Below are positions 46,801 to 59,383 of a stretch of 64,000 bases of DNA, one piece after another (position 1 is the first letter of the stretch; every line of letters begins with the position of its first letter). Origin of the DNA: Sympetrum striolatum (Eukaryota; Arthropoda; Insecta; Odonata; Libellulidae); the NCBI GenBank assembly GCA_947579665.1, contig OX388345.1:66021454-66085453 (forward strand), written 5' to 3'. The notes beneath the pieces were generated by a model, which was not told where the DNA came from, ran no database searches, and saw nothing but the letters and a program-made list of their open reading frames with translations. Made by a program: the position numbers and the translations under genes.

Positions 46801-47551
46801 GTATTAATTCGGCAACGGAGGGGAGCTAAATAAACTAACGAACGAAATTCGCTCTCTATCATCTCTTGTTTTTAAGTTCGCCTCAAGTTTTGCCTTTTTT
46901 CGCGATGTTTATCTCTCAGATAAAAGCGACTTCAAGTTTCCCCTTTGAATAAAGCAAAATTTCTTCGAAAGAAATTTTTCGCGAAGATAAAAATTTTTCT
47001 GGCATTTGAGCCTCTGATTCCATGCTCCGTAAATAACTCTCAATTCGGTCGAATAAAGTCACTGACCTCTTTTCCTTCTCTAGAGAGTTTCATTTGGTAA
47101 AAAGCAGCGACGCCTCCAATTCATAGCGGTATTTTACTCTAGAATGTTTTCTATATGGGAGTCGCGACCTTACCCGAACGGTGCACCAGATGCATGTTAA
47201 AGCGGCGAAATATATACAGAGAGGGTCAATCCACTCTCCCTCATAAATAAGTCCACCCTCTCTTAAAACCACCGTAAAGTTTTAATACGCGTCCCACACC
47301 TTTTTTAAAACGAGCGTATTTTAAATTCGGATGAATATGGCTGGCTTTCAGGACTAATGCATGTTTGAATTTGGAATCTGCACGTCGCTAAAATGGAGTG
47401 CGGTCTAGAAAAATTCATTAGTACGCCAGTGCAGCGATTCTTCAGCTGAAGTAGAGTTTAGAGAAAGAAAAATGTAACCCCTTTCCGCATAGAAACAAGA
47501 CCCAGTTTTAATAAAGAAAACTTAGAAAAATCCCTTTCACACACTTAGCCG
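46801..47551. other. Noncoding stretch
   Basis: Moderately GC-rich around 46840-47280 with no recognised frame. Confidence 0.35.
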
Positions 47552-47640
47552 TAATAATAATAAATATCCTTTTTTTACTGCGAGATTGAAAATATTCAGT
47601 CTCTTCTCACTCATAACCCTTAGTCAGCTGAATGACGAAC
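47552..47640 (-). mobile_element. LINE 3' end with (ATT)n tail, copy b
   Basis: On the minus strand GAGAAGAGACTGAATATTTT, then CAATCTCGC, then an ATT tail (47552-47563), in the same order as the 8411-8500 copy. Diverged fragment of the same LINE family. Confidence 0.55.
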
Positions 47641-49744
47641 TGTTAGATGACGCGAAGATGACACGATGACTTCGAAATTAGTCGAGTTCCTTTGACTGCG
47701 TGTGATTGCAGGATGCTTCTAAATTTTCTTTATTAAAATTGGACCAAGTTTCCTTGTGAATATAGATTTTTTACTTCTCTACCATCAGCTGGTCCAGGGT
47801 CCTATGTCTACTCATCACCACTCATACCATATCTATACTCTACCTTATACTAATACTGTAAATGGTCATACCTATGCCTTACCGTATCTTACTATCTTAT
47901 CCTGGAATTCCGCAATATAACTCGTAAGTAAGTTGATTTTATTAACGAAAATTTGTCTCGGTATTACTTTTGTAAGCCTTTATACAATTTATCACAAGAT
48001 CCCAAATGGGGGCATGTAAATATTTCCAAAAAATCCACCAATGCCTCCTTCTAGTTAACAAGATTAACAGACTCCGTGTATATCCGTAATTAGCTTCGAT
48101 AATTCTTAAAAACAAATTTATCTCAGCCGAAAATTTCATTGGTACGGTTACTAGGTTGCCGGTGTATTAATAGGAGTAGAGTAGAGGTGGCCAACCTTTC
48201 ATATTATGTGTTAGTTATTTCATTTTTATTCGAGATGCTCCATACAATCTATTTGCTGAAAACTATCATAGCTCTCCATCGACTATAATAATACATTATA
48301 ATAATATTTTTCTTTATCATTCAGTGGTAGATTAAAAATTTCCTTAAGTATGCGTATCATCGTGAATTTATGTAAATTGAGTAAGAAATTAATAATATTC
48401 CTTTCTGATAATAACATGATTTTCGTCGAAATCGATTAACTGGTGTGCATTGGTATTGTGGAATTTGTACAACCTTTGTTAGTAAAGACTTTTATGAGTT
48501 ATATTTAATTTCAAAATTTTCTCTGGATTTATTGAGCCTTTTATGATTATTTAATACGCCACTTTTGAAAGATGAGCCATAGGTCGACCATCCCTAGTGA
48601 AGTGGAAAGACATTTGTCTTTTGTTGTGGCGTGAACGCAGAAATCATGTATTGAAATTTCCAATAATTCCGAATACAGACGACTAGTCCTCACTGTATCA
48701 TTGCCATAATTGCGTTTCGGAACCATCAAACTCAAATAAATCACAAAATTTAGGGTTGGGGTCAGAAATACTCATGTCTATCCCATCAGGGGAAACTTGC
48801 CAAAACCATTTTTGTAGCAGCTAAAAGATATGGATGTCTTTGGTCTTCTGTATCTATTTTTTCTCGTATATCTACTCAAATGCTTCTCTTTCCTTCCAAA
48901 TTATTATTTAGATGTCATGAGAAACCAGTCATCATTTTTGAGGAAATCTGAGGGTTTGAGAGGATTAGTATCTTGAGGAATAAGATTTATCCTCTTCTCA
49001 ATATATCCTCATGTGAATTCTTGTAAAGTTTCGCTAGGCTTATGGGCTTTTTTATTCTAAAGTATTATGAAAAATCGAAAAAGTTTCTCTGTGGTAAACG
49101 ATTTCTTAAGGAATCGAAGGTCGAGTGCCTTCTGCTCGAGTGATTGCAGCTCCTGGAAATATTAATACGCTAATGGATGCCCAAGAGGGCCTCCTTTCAA
49201 CTTACTTCATTATAAGATTCCTCCATAAGTTTACGTACAAAAGTTTATGGCTATGAACTTAAGTAAAAAGTTGCGGGAATTAATTGCTTCCAATATTTCG
49301 GATATCATATCACTCATGTTTATACGTAAGAATTTCAACCTGCCGTTGGCCTATTCTTATAGAACTCTAAAATACCTTAATTTGCTTGCTTGCATGACTT
49401 CTGGCGTGTAACGGGATCAGGTATCGATTTTTTAATAACTTCATGGAAGCGAGAAAGCGCTCAACCTACTTATGCAAATGAATGCTGGTTTTAGATGGGT
49501 GGGAGATTGAATTACTGGTTTCCATTGAAATAGATTATCTCGCACTGGGCTGAGTCATCTTCCGAATAGAAACGTTGCCAACATTGCAACTATGACAGTA
49601 TAATGACGGTGATATTGTCTATTATTTTATGTTGTGCTCATTTAGTGTGGGATACCTATACATTTACAAATCATCATTCAGTAGGCAAGTTAACAGTCGC
49701 TTTCTTTCAAAATTGATCTATACTTGTCGACCTCGGAAACGTAG
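47641..49744. other. AT-rich noncoding stretch
   Basis: Nothing recognisable. Short minus-strand frames at 47942 and 48547 have no familiar features. Confidence 0.35.
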
Positions 49745-49800
49745 GGTATAGCGAGGTAGCTTGGCATCAGTGAGATCTCTTTTCGAATCCTGGTTGCGAC
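49745..49800 (+). repeat. Possible tRNA-derived SINE head
   Basis: TAGCGAGGTAGCTTGG (A-box-like) is followed about 30 nt later by TTTTCGAATCCTGG, close to the B box GGTTCGAATCC. It does not fold as a tRNA. Weak evidence, similar in style to the 8235-8303 remnant. Confidence 0.3.
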
Positions 49801-52129
49801 AATGTCGTCTATTAGCTTTAATAAGCAGATAGTCGTATGAATGGTCTCATTTGGCTAAAACTTACCCGATGAAAACGTGGTTATTATTGAATACTATTTC
49901 CTTCTTGCTCGATCTGAAAAAAGTTTTCTCAATTTCTCGATTCTGATTTTTCAATTTCTAATGCATCTTTGGGTACGCAATATAATAATAATAAAATGTA
50001 TTATACCAATGAAATAATTATTGTATTATTATAAAAGAAAAGTAAAATGAGTAAATACTTATATCTTTTATCTGACTCCATATTTTCCTTTCTTTCAGAA
50101 TTAAGCTCACCATTATCCACCTATCTCAAATAATAATTTCATTTGACATCATAGCTCATCAATCAGTAATAATTATTATAATCACTCATACTCTAAGATA
50201 ATGAATTATAGACATAGAACGTACAGCTCATTGATTCATTATTTTAAATGATGAACACGCAAGAACAAGACTCTTAGTTACCTTGAACATTTCCCATTTT
50301 AAAATCTGATGCTCATCCTTCTCCGATAAAACAAGGTCAGTAGATTTATCTATGGAGAATAGTGTTTTAGAACGAGCTGTCATTTAATATGAATAGAACA
50401 TACTGTTAGAAATGCACGATTCAAGAAAAACTCGCTCAAGGTTAATTAGGTAAACGGCACGAAAGCTCACAAACGAACATGACTGCTTCATCAGTCTGCT
50501 TCTCTTATAGAGAACCAGTCTGGAAACCGTTATATTTTAACGGAATAATGCACTGTTAAATTATTCGTTGCATGATGAAACTCGAGAATGATAGCACAAT
50601 CGGGTCACGCGATCTAAATAAAAATACGTTTACCTCTTATTTCCGCGGATAATGGAGATCTGAGGAAACATTCCGTTCCTCGCTCACATCGATGGCAATA
50701 AGATTACAAAATGCATTCCGTATGAATTTCGATCCATCACGACGACGCAGAAGCTCGACTCAGTCCAATTAATTACGAAAGACCAACATCTCGAAACAGC
50801 CGTCGCTTTCATCTTATACGCGATCATACGCAGTTCCATGATACGACGAATTCCAACCCTTAACTGTTAAAAATACCTGCAAAAATTGGAAATATTTAAT
50901 CTACCCAGCGAATTACAGGTTTAATGCTGAAATATATTTTGCTATCATTGCTTGATAAATAATAAATTTTTAATTTTTTCCTTGGTACTAGAGCCCCTTC
51001 TTTGCCGTGCGCCAGTAATTGTAGTTAGTTGATAATCAGCTGAAAATATTAAGTTAAAATATTTTTATTTGACAATAATTTGTTTTCAATTGTCCAATGG
51101 AGAACTGCCATATAGAGAAGGTCTGAAGTGAAGCTATTCTTGTGGGACGGAGAAGTATAAACTGGATTTCCTTTCTATGTAATTCTTAATGGCTGATTAG
51201 AAAAACTGGAACGCAGTGTTGAAAATACATCTTTTATTTGATTTGAATCGTTATTTTTCTTAGCAGTGATGCTATTGACGTTATTGAGGTATATAGATCG
51301 CAGAGTAATTGAATTTATTGTGCTCAATGAAGTTATTGAATGCTATAAAAAGTGTTACTCATTAGGTCATTGCGCCTTGCTCCTACAGCCACATCTTGAT
51401 GGGTGGATTATTTTTCCGTTTAATTCAGGGTTGAGAAATGTGTATCCTTCATTTAAAATTGCCTTGTTTTTATTAATAGCTGTGATCATTTGAGAGAATA
51501 TGAGGTATGATGCTGTAGAATGGCATCCTTTCTGGTCACACCTTATTTGTCATGAAAGTTTTCACTCACGGAGTCATTGTACTAGACTTTCTTAGGAGTT
51601 CACATAGCATTCCGACTTAACGATGAAAGTAAGGCAAATTTTGTTGCTCCAAACAGCGCCTAGAGCATCCTTTTCTCTACCAAACGCGTTTTGTTGGTGA
51701 TAGTAAAGTTTTGAGGATCCTACCAGCCTAGCCACCAGTCCAGTATCAAATACAACATCTCCAAAATTTCTCCGGGCTAATCTTTTCGATTCTTTCCTTG
51801 AAATCATGTTTCAAAGTTCTTGAAATCATATTTTACGATTGCATAATTTCTTCATTTTTCTTTTTTTTTAAGGATTAGAGAAATATGTACCTTCCACTTC
51901 TTTTAGTCATACTAAGGTATAAGAGATGTTGAATAATGGCATTCATTTCTTACTTCTTTCTTGAATGCTATTAAAATTCTTACTGATAAGGTCATTGTTC
52001 TCTAATTACAATCCGGCTCAAGAGAAGGAAAGCAAGAGAAAACTATCAAACTCCTTATTTAACATGGTAAGCCTGATTTCTTCTCCTAGCCTCTCAGCAG
52101 CCTTTGGGCTGAATACTTCAGAGACACCG
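49801..52129. other. Noncoding stretch with small CpG-rich segment at 50600-50830
   Basis: A short TAA microsatellite lies at 49981-49996. The segment 50600-50830 is CpG-containing (CATCACGACGACGCAGAAGC). No gene is recognised in the remainder. Confidence 0.35.
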
Positions 52130-52560
52130 ATGCATTCCTAACTTTTCCTAAATTGCCCCATACATAATGCCGTCTTCTGGACCCTTCGTCTCAGCATTCT
52201 TATGTACTCTCGGGAACAAATTCTCCATCCGTTCGCCGTGGCACCCGTCCATAACACACATAGCGCCTATATGTAGGTCGGCGTTGTCACAAAGGCTAAA
52301 GCCACGTGTCCATACCCGTGCCAGGTGAAGAGGGAGGGGAAGGCGTCGTCCCACGCCATAACAAAATCCTCCCCCCGCCAATGATATTTCAGAGGGGTCG
52401 AGACGGGATCCAAATCCATTTCTCACCCATCCCTTCTTATTTCGACGCCCTATCCATATTTCGTTCCTTGTTTGATCTTTCCTTCTCCTTATCCGTGCTT
52501 TGTAACGGTTTTCGCTCGGGAATGAATCGGGTCCAAGAAAAATATCATTAGCGATTCAAA
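52130..52560. other. GC/CpG-rich island
   Basis: Frames on both strands (52148-52426 minus and 52306-52551 plus) overlap and match nothing known. Probably an island of the same kind as those at 23.4, 27.6, 32.3, 39.7 and 55.0 kb. Confidence 0.35.
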
Positions 52561-54999
52561 CGGAACCTAGGTATCCTTTTACCTTTGTCAAAGCCGATTT
52601 CGGATGAATGATACCGTATTTTTGTGGAGGAATGAAAAGTAGAGATCGTTATTTGTGCGTCTTCTTGCTGAGGAAGGCTAATTCATCTCGGGATGATAGC
52701 GGTAAACGCTGAGTGGATGAGGAAATCTCTTGAAGACACAGCTGATAAAGATTTACAAGCAGGGGGTTGTAAGAAATATTTTCTCTTGCGTAATTAACTG
52801 GCAAACACAAAGGGATGATAAGACAAAGGAGCATTGCTATCAGGCAGCCTTAATGAATGTTTAGACCCGTTTTCAGATGTAAAAAATGTGTGCGACCCCT
52901 TCCTATATTTCCCCGACACTATATACCTTTAATTGTGATAATATTGAGGGGTAATATATTTTCATAACAAGGAATCACTCTTACATCTTACACACTAAAA
53001 TAGCTGAATAGCTCCTCTCTATCGTCCTCCTTACTGTGTTATACAGTATCGATGACACCAATTCGTCACATAATTTGGCTGTTGGCTGGTCCGAAGTGTA
53101 TCCTTATTTTTTTCATTTGTTCTAGTAAGAAAAAGTTAAGACTTATAAAACGATTAATTAAAAAATTGAATTTAAACCAAAAGGGCGTTTATGAAATAAT
53201 CCTGATTCATAAATTCAGCGTGAGAATACATATAGTGTGATTTCAAACACAGAGAATGATCGTGAGTTCATTTTTACAGAGTTTTGCAACTCTAAAGAGA
53301 ACGTGGAATCCAATTATATCAATAAAATGATAGAAAAGATACAAGTAACTTTATTATTATGACTTATCCTCATCATCCTGACTGTAACTTTATCTCATAG
53401 AGTGATTAGAAATTAAAATCTTAGAAAATTCGTTTATTCCTATCATTACCCAAATCCGTAGAGCAAGGTTCTTTATGGATTCTATCTTTCTAGAATTTCT
53501 CCGTAACGATATGTTATTCCTTATGCAAAGCTAGAAATATTGTCCAGCTCAAATGGCTAGAGGAAGCATCCATCATTTCCTCTTTTCCTGTCTTTGCTCA
53601 TCCCTCCACTTTCCCCTTATTCATGAATCCCTGTTTCATACATTCGTCTTCTCGCTTTGTTCTACCCTTCCGTCTCCCTTTGACTCAACTTCTTCCATCT
53701 CGCAAAATGTCTCCCTTATCCGCCATGATGGATTACGTTCCTCGGTCCTCCAAGGATTTGGACAACGCATCATGCCAATCTCTCTCCGAAAAATGTTCGG
53801 GGATTTCGAAACTTCTCTCGAAATTTTTCCCCGGAGGAATTTCTTGTTTTCGTCCTCCTCAACATTGCTTCAAATATGCTTCAGCAAAACCTTCATTGCA
53901 TCTCCTTGTGTACAGTCAAAGTAAACTTATTTTTACGTATTCCTTTTGTTGTCATCTGTTTCTTTGTCTTTCTAATATTTTTGCTCATTTCTTACAAAAT
54001 ATTCAACATCACTATCATTATTCATGACTACATTTTATACTGCATTTACCTTTGGAGAGGTAGATACATCAATCATCTAAGGAGAATCCGTACGCCTTCA
54101 AATTTTCAATTTCTGGCATTTTTTCAGTGATAAATACTTGTTTATTCACGAAATCATTCCTTTTCTTTTGAAATACTTTTAAAAACATTACTAAGATAAA
54201 CGATACAGACTTACGAACGATTTAGGTTTGATATTGTGGTACTTAATGATATTAATAAAGAGATCTTGTAAAGTTTAGCTATCGATTTTGTATTACGGTT
54301 ACACCATTCTAAGTAAATCTGAAGAATACACTCAAGCATCAATTCAACTTACTAATATTTATATTGCCTTGGTATATCATGTAACTCACTTTGTGATTTA
54401 CACGATACGATGTATTGCTATCACCTTAAATATTCCATTGCCAAACGGTTGCAAAATTCATGCTCTTAATGAAATATTTTTCGGTATTAATTATTTCTTT
54501 CATTTTCTCCATTCAATAGCTATGCATATCCGGATTGAGTATCTATTTCGAACTTTCTCCAATTGCTAGTGTACTTCTGATAAACAGAGAATCATCATTT
54601 CAACCACGCTCATTTACTGCCATTAGCATATTTTGGACATGCAATACTTATCAAATGAAACATCATATCATAAGGTTATGAACGAGGCAATATAGGAGTA
54701 ATAAATAAAACGAAAGATTGAGCAATGGCCTTCGCGCACACATTCATTTACGTATTTGACATCTTTTTTAAGGCAGTCCAATTCTTTTCCTAAACTGGCA
54801 CAGTTGGCATAACCGGTAAAAATTTTAATAACAGCAAAAAGGTAGAACCAAAGACTAATCGACTTAATAGCGATCAGAGATACCTCGAGAGGCCCACATA
54901 AGGATAAAGAATTCGAAATTATTCTTCGGAGAAGGAGGCTGTGCTCCATTCAACCTTCTGGCAGCTCGTAGTTTTTTGATTGAAGATCGCCGATGACTG
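52561..54999. other. Noncoding stretch, pyrimidine-rich at 53560-53900
   Basis: Overlapping plus-strand frames at 53553-53924, 53623-54027 and 53876-54130 exist because the plus strand is C/T-rich and poor in stop codons. They have no recognisable domain. Confidence 0.35.
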
Positions 55000-55440
55000 C
55001 CTTTTTAGCGACCCGAAACACGCATCCCAGATTCCTCCCGCCCATAAACGGAGCACACGAGTATTTTTCTCTCTCCAATTCGGATGGCAGTTTACGGATA
55101 ATTTTCCATATTTCCTTGTTAAAGCAACCGTGCTCCGACTCTTTTGATATCTTTGCCATCCGTTGTGGTTTTTTGCTGCATTAGTCGGATCCACCGTACG
55201 GTCCCAGCGGGGATGTATCTATGGAAAGGAAATGAGGGGAAGGGAGCCTTCATTTGCCTCCTCGCACGTATCGAAGTAGCCCCTTGGGAGCTACTGCACT
55301 GCATCCTTTCGTGGCAATTAAAATTTCGGAGAGCGGAAGGGCAGATTTTCTTTTATTCATGGCCGCGGTGGATTAATAACCCGGAATTGGACGTCTCATT
55401 AACCTTCATGTAGCGAAATGTAATCGGCTCTCGACAAAGG
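55000..55440. other. GC/CpG-rich island
   Basis: GC-rich with at least five overlapping frames on both strands, none familiar. Regulatory or exon content cannot be decided from the sequence. Confidence 0.35.
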
Positions 55441-56040
55441 AATGGTGCACTCCATAGGCAGTATCAACCTTCGTTTCTGAGCTCTCTTGAGATGATCGGG
55501 TTTTTCTGGAAAGATTTAGCACGATACGGATGTTTCGAGGTTATTTTATTTTTGGTGGAATTTTGGCTTTGATAATTGGTGCTTGCGGTTTCCTGCTGAA
55601 ACTCTCCGAACCAATCTGGTATTTAAGATTCGGAATTGATGACCTCTCTGATTAAGCCGAGGATAACGTCGATCTTTTTCTTGCCTTTTATAGTCTTTCT
55701 CTTGATTATATTGTCTTGAAATTTGGCTTTTTTTCTACTAATTTATTTCGATGCCCGTATATCCGTTGTGTTTCATAGAAGTGTATCCTTTGAACCTAGC
55801 AGTTTCAGCAATCTCTTTTTTTCTTTTAACTCTCGCAAACTCCAGGGAAAACTGTAGACTTCCCTAAAATGAGCACTTTGGATAGTTAGATATCTCCTTT
55901 CTAAAAATAAATCCTTTCCGCGTATCATTTATTTGTTGAATTTACTTTTGCTATCAGGGTAGTAGTAGAGGCGAGGCATATGCCCATTGGTCAAATTCTT
56001 AGGAGGGTACAAATTATAAGCAATTATTAAACTAAATCAA
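55441..56040. other. Noncoding stretch
   Basis: Nothing recognisable before the palindromic SINE. Confidence 0.35.
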
Positions 56041-56054
56041 TAAGGTCTTAGATA
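56041..56054 (+). repeat. Target-site duplication, left
   Basis: TAAGGTCTTAGATA, identical to 56314-56327, brackets the palindromic SINE. Confidence 0.85.
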
Positions 56055-56313
56055 AATACCAAGGAAAAACGGACTTTAAAATAGTCTGACTGGGCCGGGA
56101 ATCGAACCCGGGAACCCGGGGAATCGAATCCTGGAGGCTGCCTTAACCACTTGGCGCTCGGTAGCCTAGTGGTTAAGGCAGCCTCCCGGATTCGATTCCC
56201 CGGGTTCCCGGGTTCGATTTCCGGCCCAGTCAGACTTTTTAAAGTCCGTTTCTCCTTGGTATTTTTCCTGGGGTGCACGTCCTTATGTGCAATTTACCCT
56301 TTACCCTTTCTCT
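56055..56313 (+). mobile_element. Head-to-head palindromic tRNA-derived SINE
   Basis: Two tRNA-like heads lie in opposite orientation. The left (56055-56155, minus sense) and the right (56160-56262, plus sense) are about 94 percent identical by eye over about 90 bp. The right head has A box TAGCCTAGTGG and B-box-like GGTTCGATTTCC; the left, read on the minus strand, has GCCAAGTGG and GGTTCGATTCCC. Outer arms AAAGTCCGTTTCTCCTTGGT and their inverted copy follow. Only the right side continues into a unique body (TTTTTCCTGGGGTGCACG) and a tail of CCCTTT repeats (about 56296-56312). An exact 14-bp direct repeat flanks the whole unit, so it was inserted as one piece. The heads do not fold as functional tRNAs. 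A collapsed relative lies at 30366-30452. Confidence 0.85.
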
Positions 56314-56327
56314 TAAGGTCTTAGATA
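56314..56327 (+). repeat. Target-site duplication, right
   Basis: TAAGGTCTTAGATA, directly after the SINE tail; exact copy of 56041-56054. Confidence 0.85.
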
Positions 56328-56439
56328 TTCTCGCAAATTTTAAATCTAATGATTAATTTACAATACATGCTATATATAATTTGATAGAGGGATAAATCAC
56401 CGTTATCACTTTCTGGTAAACACAAAAACTCTCTTCTTA

Positions 56440-56580
56440 CCAATCTGATCCATTATTTGTAAAATTATTCCCATTTCCCACCCTCAATTACCATTGATAA
56501 CCACTTCCATCACCAATTTTCCTTTCAGATGAGGCCGATCTTCCATAGCCCATAAGGCAATTATTTCACTTTGCACTGAA
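56440..56580 (+). repeat. Dispersed repeat R2, copy a
   Basis: CAATCTGATCCATTAT, CCCATTTCCCACCCTC, CCTTTCAGATGAGGC and CATTATTTCACTTTGCACTGAA-like words occur in the same order at 57880-58035. Unknown class, possibly a decayed retroelement 3' region. Confidence 0.5.
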
Positions 56581-57199
56581 ATATACTGAATAATTAACCA
56601 TAATAAATCCTCTGTTTATAATTCTTTTTGGGCGTGAAACTTCCTGGCATAAGTAATGATGAATATGAGAATAAACTATTGATAAGTGAGGATTACCGAG
56701 GTTTTAGACACTATTCTTCGGTTACAGAGGAAACACGAAGATTTTATAATTTCAAAGTCTTCGAATTAATTCAGTATTTATTATGTTAGATATTTTTAAA
56801 TCAAAAATATACGCTGCATTAATTTATCTCTGGACTTATCATGGCGACAAAAAACTCTACCCGGGGCAAGGAAGGTCGTCACTTCGGCTTTCCAGTTAAT
56901 AAGACGCTAAAAAATATAAGACATAATTTTATTCTTCATATGGTTATCGAAGGAGATAATTTTATTTCCTTTGGCTAATCAACTTTCGAATTGATCTCAT
57001 AATCTGACGTCATCCATCATTCTGGAATTCAAAGCAGTACCACAAAGTAAAATCGCCCTATTTTTATTGCAGCATTAAAGCGCCTCTTTATCGCTAAATT
57101 TTATCGTTAAAATTATCTCTAAAAGGGAATCTTTTGCTCTCTGGTCTCTCAGTACTAGAATATTATTACCGTTTTCTTTTCTTTTTGCGAGAGAAAAGA
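56581..57199. other. AT-rich noncoding stretch
   Basis: No gene recognised. Confidence 0.35.
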
Positions 57200-57600
57200 A
57201 ACGAATCCCTCTCTTTGAAGAAAAGAGCTGAAAAAGGATAAAAATGCACGAAGAATTTTTCCCACACGTCCCAGAAATAAAGCCGCAGCGACACGGATCA
57301 AGAGTTCACATGCGGACGTCGTGACCGCGTTTTTGAAAAGCGCCTCATGGAATCCTCATAGAGAAAGACCAAAGATAAAACACAATAACGCGGAGAGGGG
57401 ACACGGTTTAATACATACACATTCACCGGAAAAAAAACTTTCGGGCACTGAAGAGACTTCTAAAGAATAGGATGTCATTCTTCGCGGAATTCTCGGTCAA
57501 TCACAGTCGAGAGAGCCTCTTACATAAAACGTCACGAAAAAACCGTGACATCCGTTTTCTGTCCGTTCTTACTATCTGCGAATTTGAACAGCATTTAGAG
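57200..57600. other. CpG-containing segment
   Basis: CG-richer than its flanks (ATGCGGACGTCGTGACCGCG). No frame of note. Possible regulatory island. Confidence 0.3.
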
Positions 57601-57879
57601 CTATCGGTACGGAATATTAACTTATTTGTCTAGATCTTTTCTGTGATGTGATTGCTGTGTTAACTTTTGTGATTTTTTGTGCCCGATTTTGTTGATCTTT
57701 TTTCTCGAAATTGTACGTTTGAAAATGGAAGTATTTCCAGAAATCGATTTTATTTCGGAAATATAGTCTTCAGTCTTACAATATCTTCCTGCCTATAACC
57801 CATTTTTGGTTTCCTCTCTCCTACGGAACCAATCTAATCAGTTTCTACTTGCTAAACCCAATAACTTTCCTCATATTTG

Positions 57880-58035
57880 CCTATCTGATCCATTATCAAG
57901 TCAACTGTTTTTCACCCATTTTCCTCCCTCTAAATTACTACTCATCATCCTTTCTATGGCAGTTTTTCCCTTCAGATGATAGATGAGGCACCCTTTCATA
58001 TCTCAACTGGCATTTATCTCACTGAAAATGAAAGT
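57880..58035 (+). repeat. Dispersed repeat R2, copy b
   Basis: CTATCTGATCCATTAT, CCCATTTTCCTCCCTC, CCCTTCAGATGATAGATGAGG and TATCTCACTGAAAATG align with 56440-56580. Divergence is moderate with small indels. Confidence 0.5.
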
Positions 58036-59200
58036 CGCACATAAAATATAAAGATTAACCATAAAAAATGCGCTGCCTATAAATTAGTGTCAGGTAACAA
58101 AATCCACAGTTTCATACCTTTAACTTTTTGGTATCTCTCCAGCAATTGGCGATCCCATAAAAACACGACACTATCGAGTAAAATTTGCGTTTTTATTTCC
58201 ATCTTATCAGTGGAATGTTATGTTAGAAATAGCATTATTTTTAAACGAGCTTCAACAACTTAGGTCATTTCACCTCATGGGATTTCACTGAGAATAGTAC
58301 TCGAGACCGCTTTAATGTAAGCCAAACACAGCCCACTTGACGATCAAGGATTCCTTATGTTATGTTACGTCTAATTTCGTGGATATCAGTATACATACAA
58401 ATTAGTGATGAATCTATTTTTGTTTTTTCTGGGTTCGATGCGCCACTTATAATCCTGTAATAGGTTACTTTTGTCGGATTTGATTGTGGACCATCCCTAA
58501 TCTATGCCATCAGCATCGATATTCTATCCATCTCCTACTTCTCGCTTTACTTCACTTTGATCTCTTCCATTCACTTTGGCTTCTGAATCCACCTCCTCAT
58601 CCTCACCTCTTAAAATTAATATCTTTCCCGTAGATACTATGCCCTCGCTACGCTGTTCCATCCACTACCTTAGCTTAGTATTCTGATTGAGGACTACTTG
58701 ACCATTCCTGAGCCTATTCCACTTTCACCTAGCCATCTCTTCCGATCTCAGCTTTCGTTAAGACGTTGCTTTGCTGATCGGAAATCTCAATCCCTGAAAT
58801 CGCTTTATCCGTATGCCCAACCGATTTTCGGTCGTACCTATCTTTATCAATTTGGTCTTTTCCTTATTCTGCAGCTATTCCGTTCATATTACCTAGCTTT
58901 TTAATTGCCAAGGATCGTTCTCAGAATTTTGAATGTAACTCAACCTTTTCTTCAACTGGTTTTTCTGGCAAAAACTGATCCGTCTACACATCATAATATC
59001 TTCTACGTCTTCTGTTGACTCTTGGTTATGTTTTGCACAAGTTTTAATCTTCTGCCTGCCTTCTGTTTTCGTCTAATGCAAAGGAAAGTTTCGGTAACCC
59101 TTGCCAATGTGTCCTAGAGATTTCCATCAAAATATACGAGCCTTTGCTGGACCTTCTATTATTCACGAATTCAGCACTAATGTGCAAGATGCCATTTACT
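58036..59200. other. C/T-rich noncoding stretch
   Basis: The plus strand is pyrimidine-rich over 58500-59150. I tried the minus strand for decayed LINE protein and found no certain motif; frames are broken by many stops. The frame at 58698-58904 is unrecognised. Confidence 0.3.
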
Positions 59201-59383
59201 CTACACGCAGAACTTACGGTCGCGAAGTAGCCCCACTCTCAGACCTCTTTCATTAATGATTTTCCTAACGAGTTTCCTAAGTGTCCTTACGCACATGTTC
59301 TGGGCGTAAGTGCCCCAAACTAACTCCTTCATCTGGGTAACCTGTTCATGGGTCACCGATTCTTCTTGAGCAAATATTCCAAG
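59201..59383 (-). pseudogene. Unrecognised protein-like open frame, minus strand
   Basis: An open stretch of 60 codons between an upstream TGA (59384-59386) and TAG (59201-59203). The translation is charged and helix-like, including EQVTQMKELVWGTYAQNMCV and K-L-V-R-K-I-I-N-E-R. The only internal Met codons are mid-frame, so no native start is evident. It may be a fragment of a transposable-element protein, an exon, or chance; I do not recognise a family. The neighbouring sequence on the same strand is also purine-rich and partly protein-like but interrupted. Confidence 0.2.

Noticed and set aside
53553..54027. Overlapping 123- and 134-codon plus-strand frames
   Set aside because: Both are in pyrimidine-rich DNA, in different frames, with S/F/L-rich composition and no recognisable motif.
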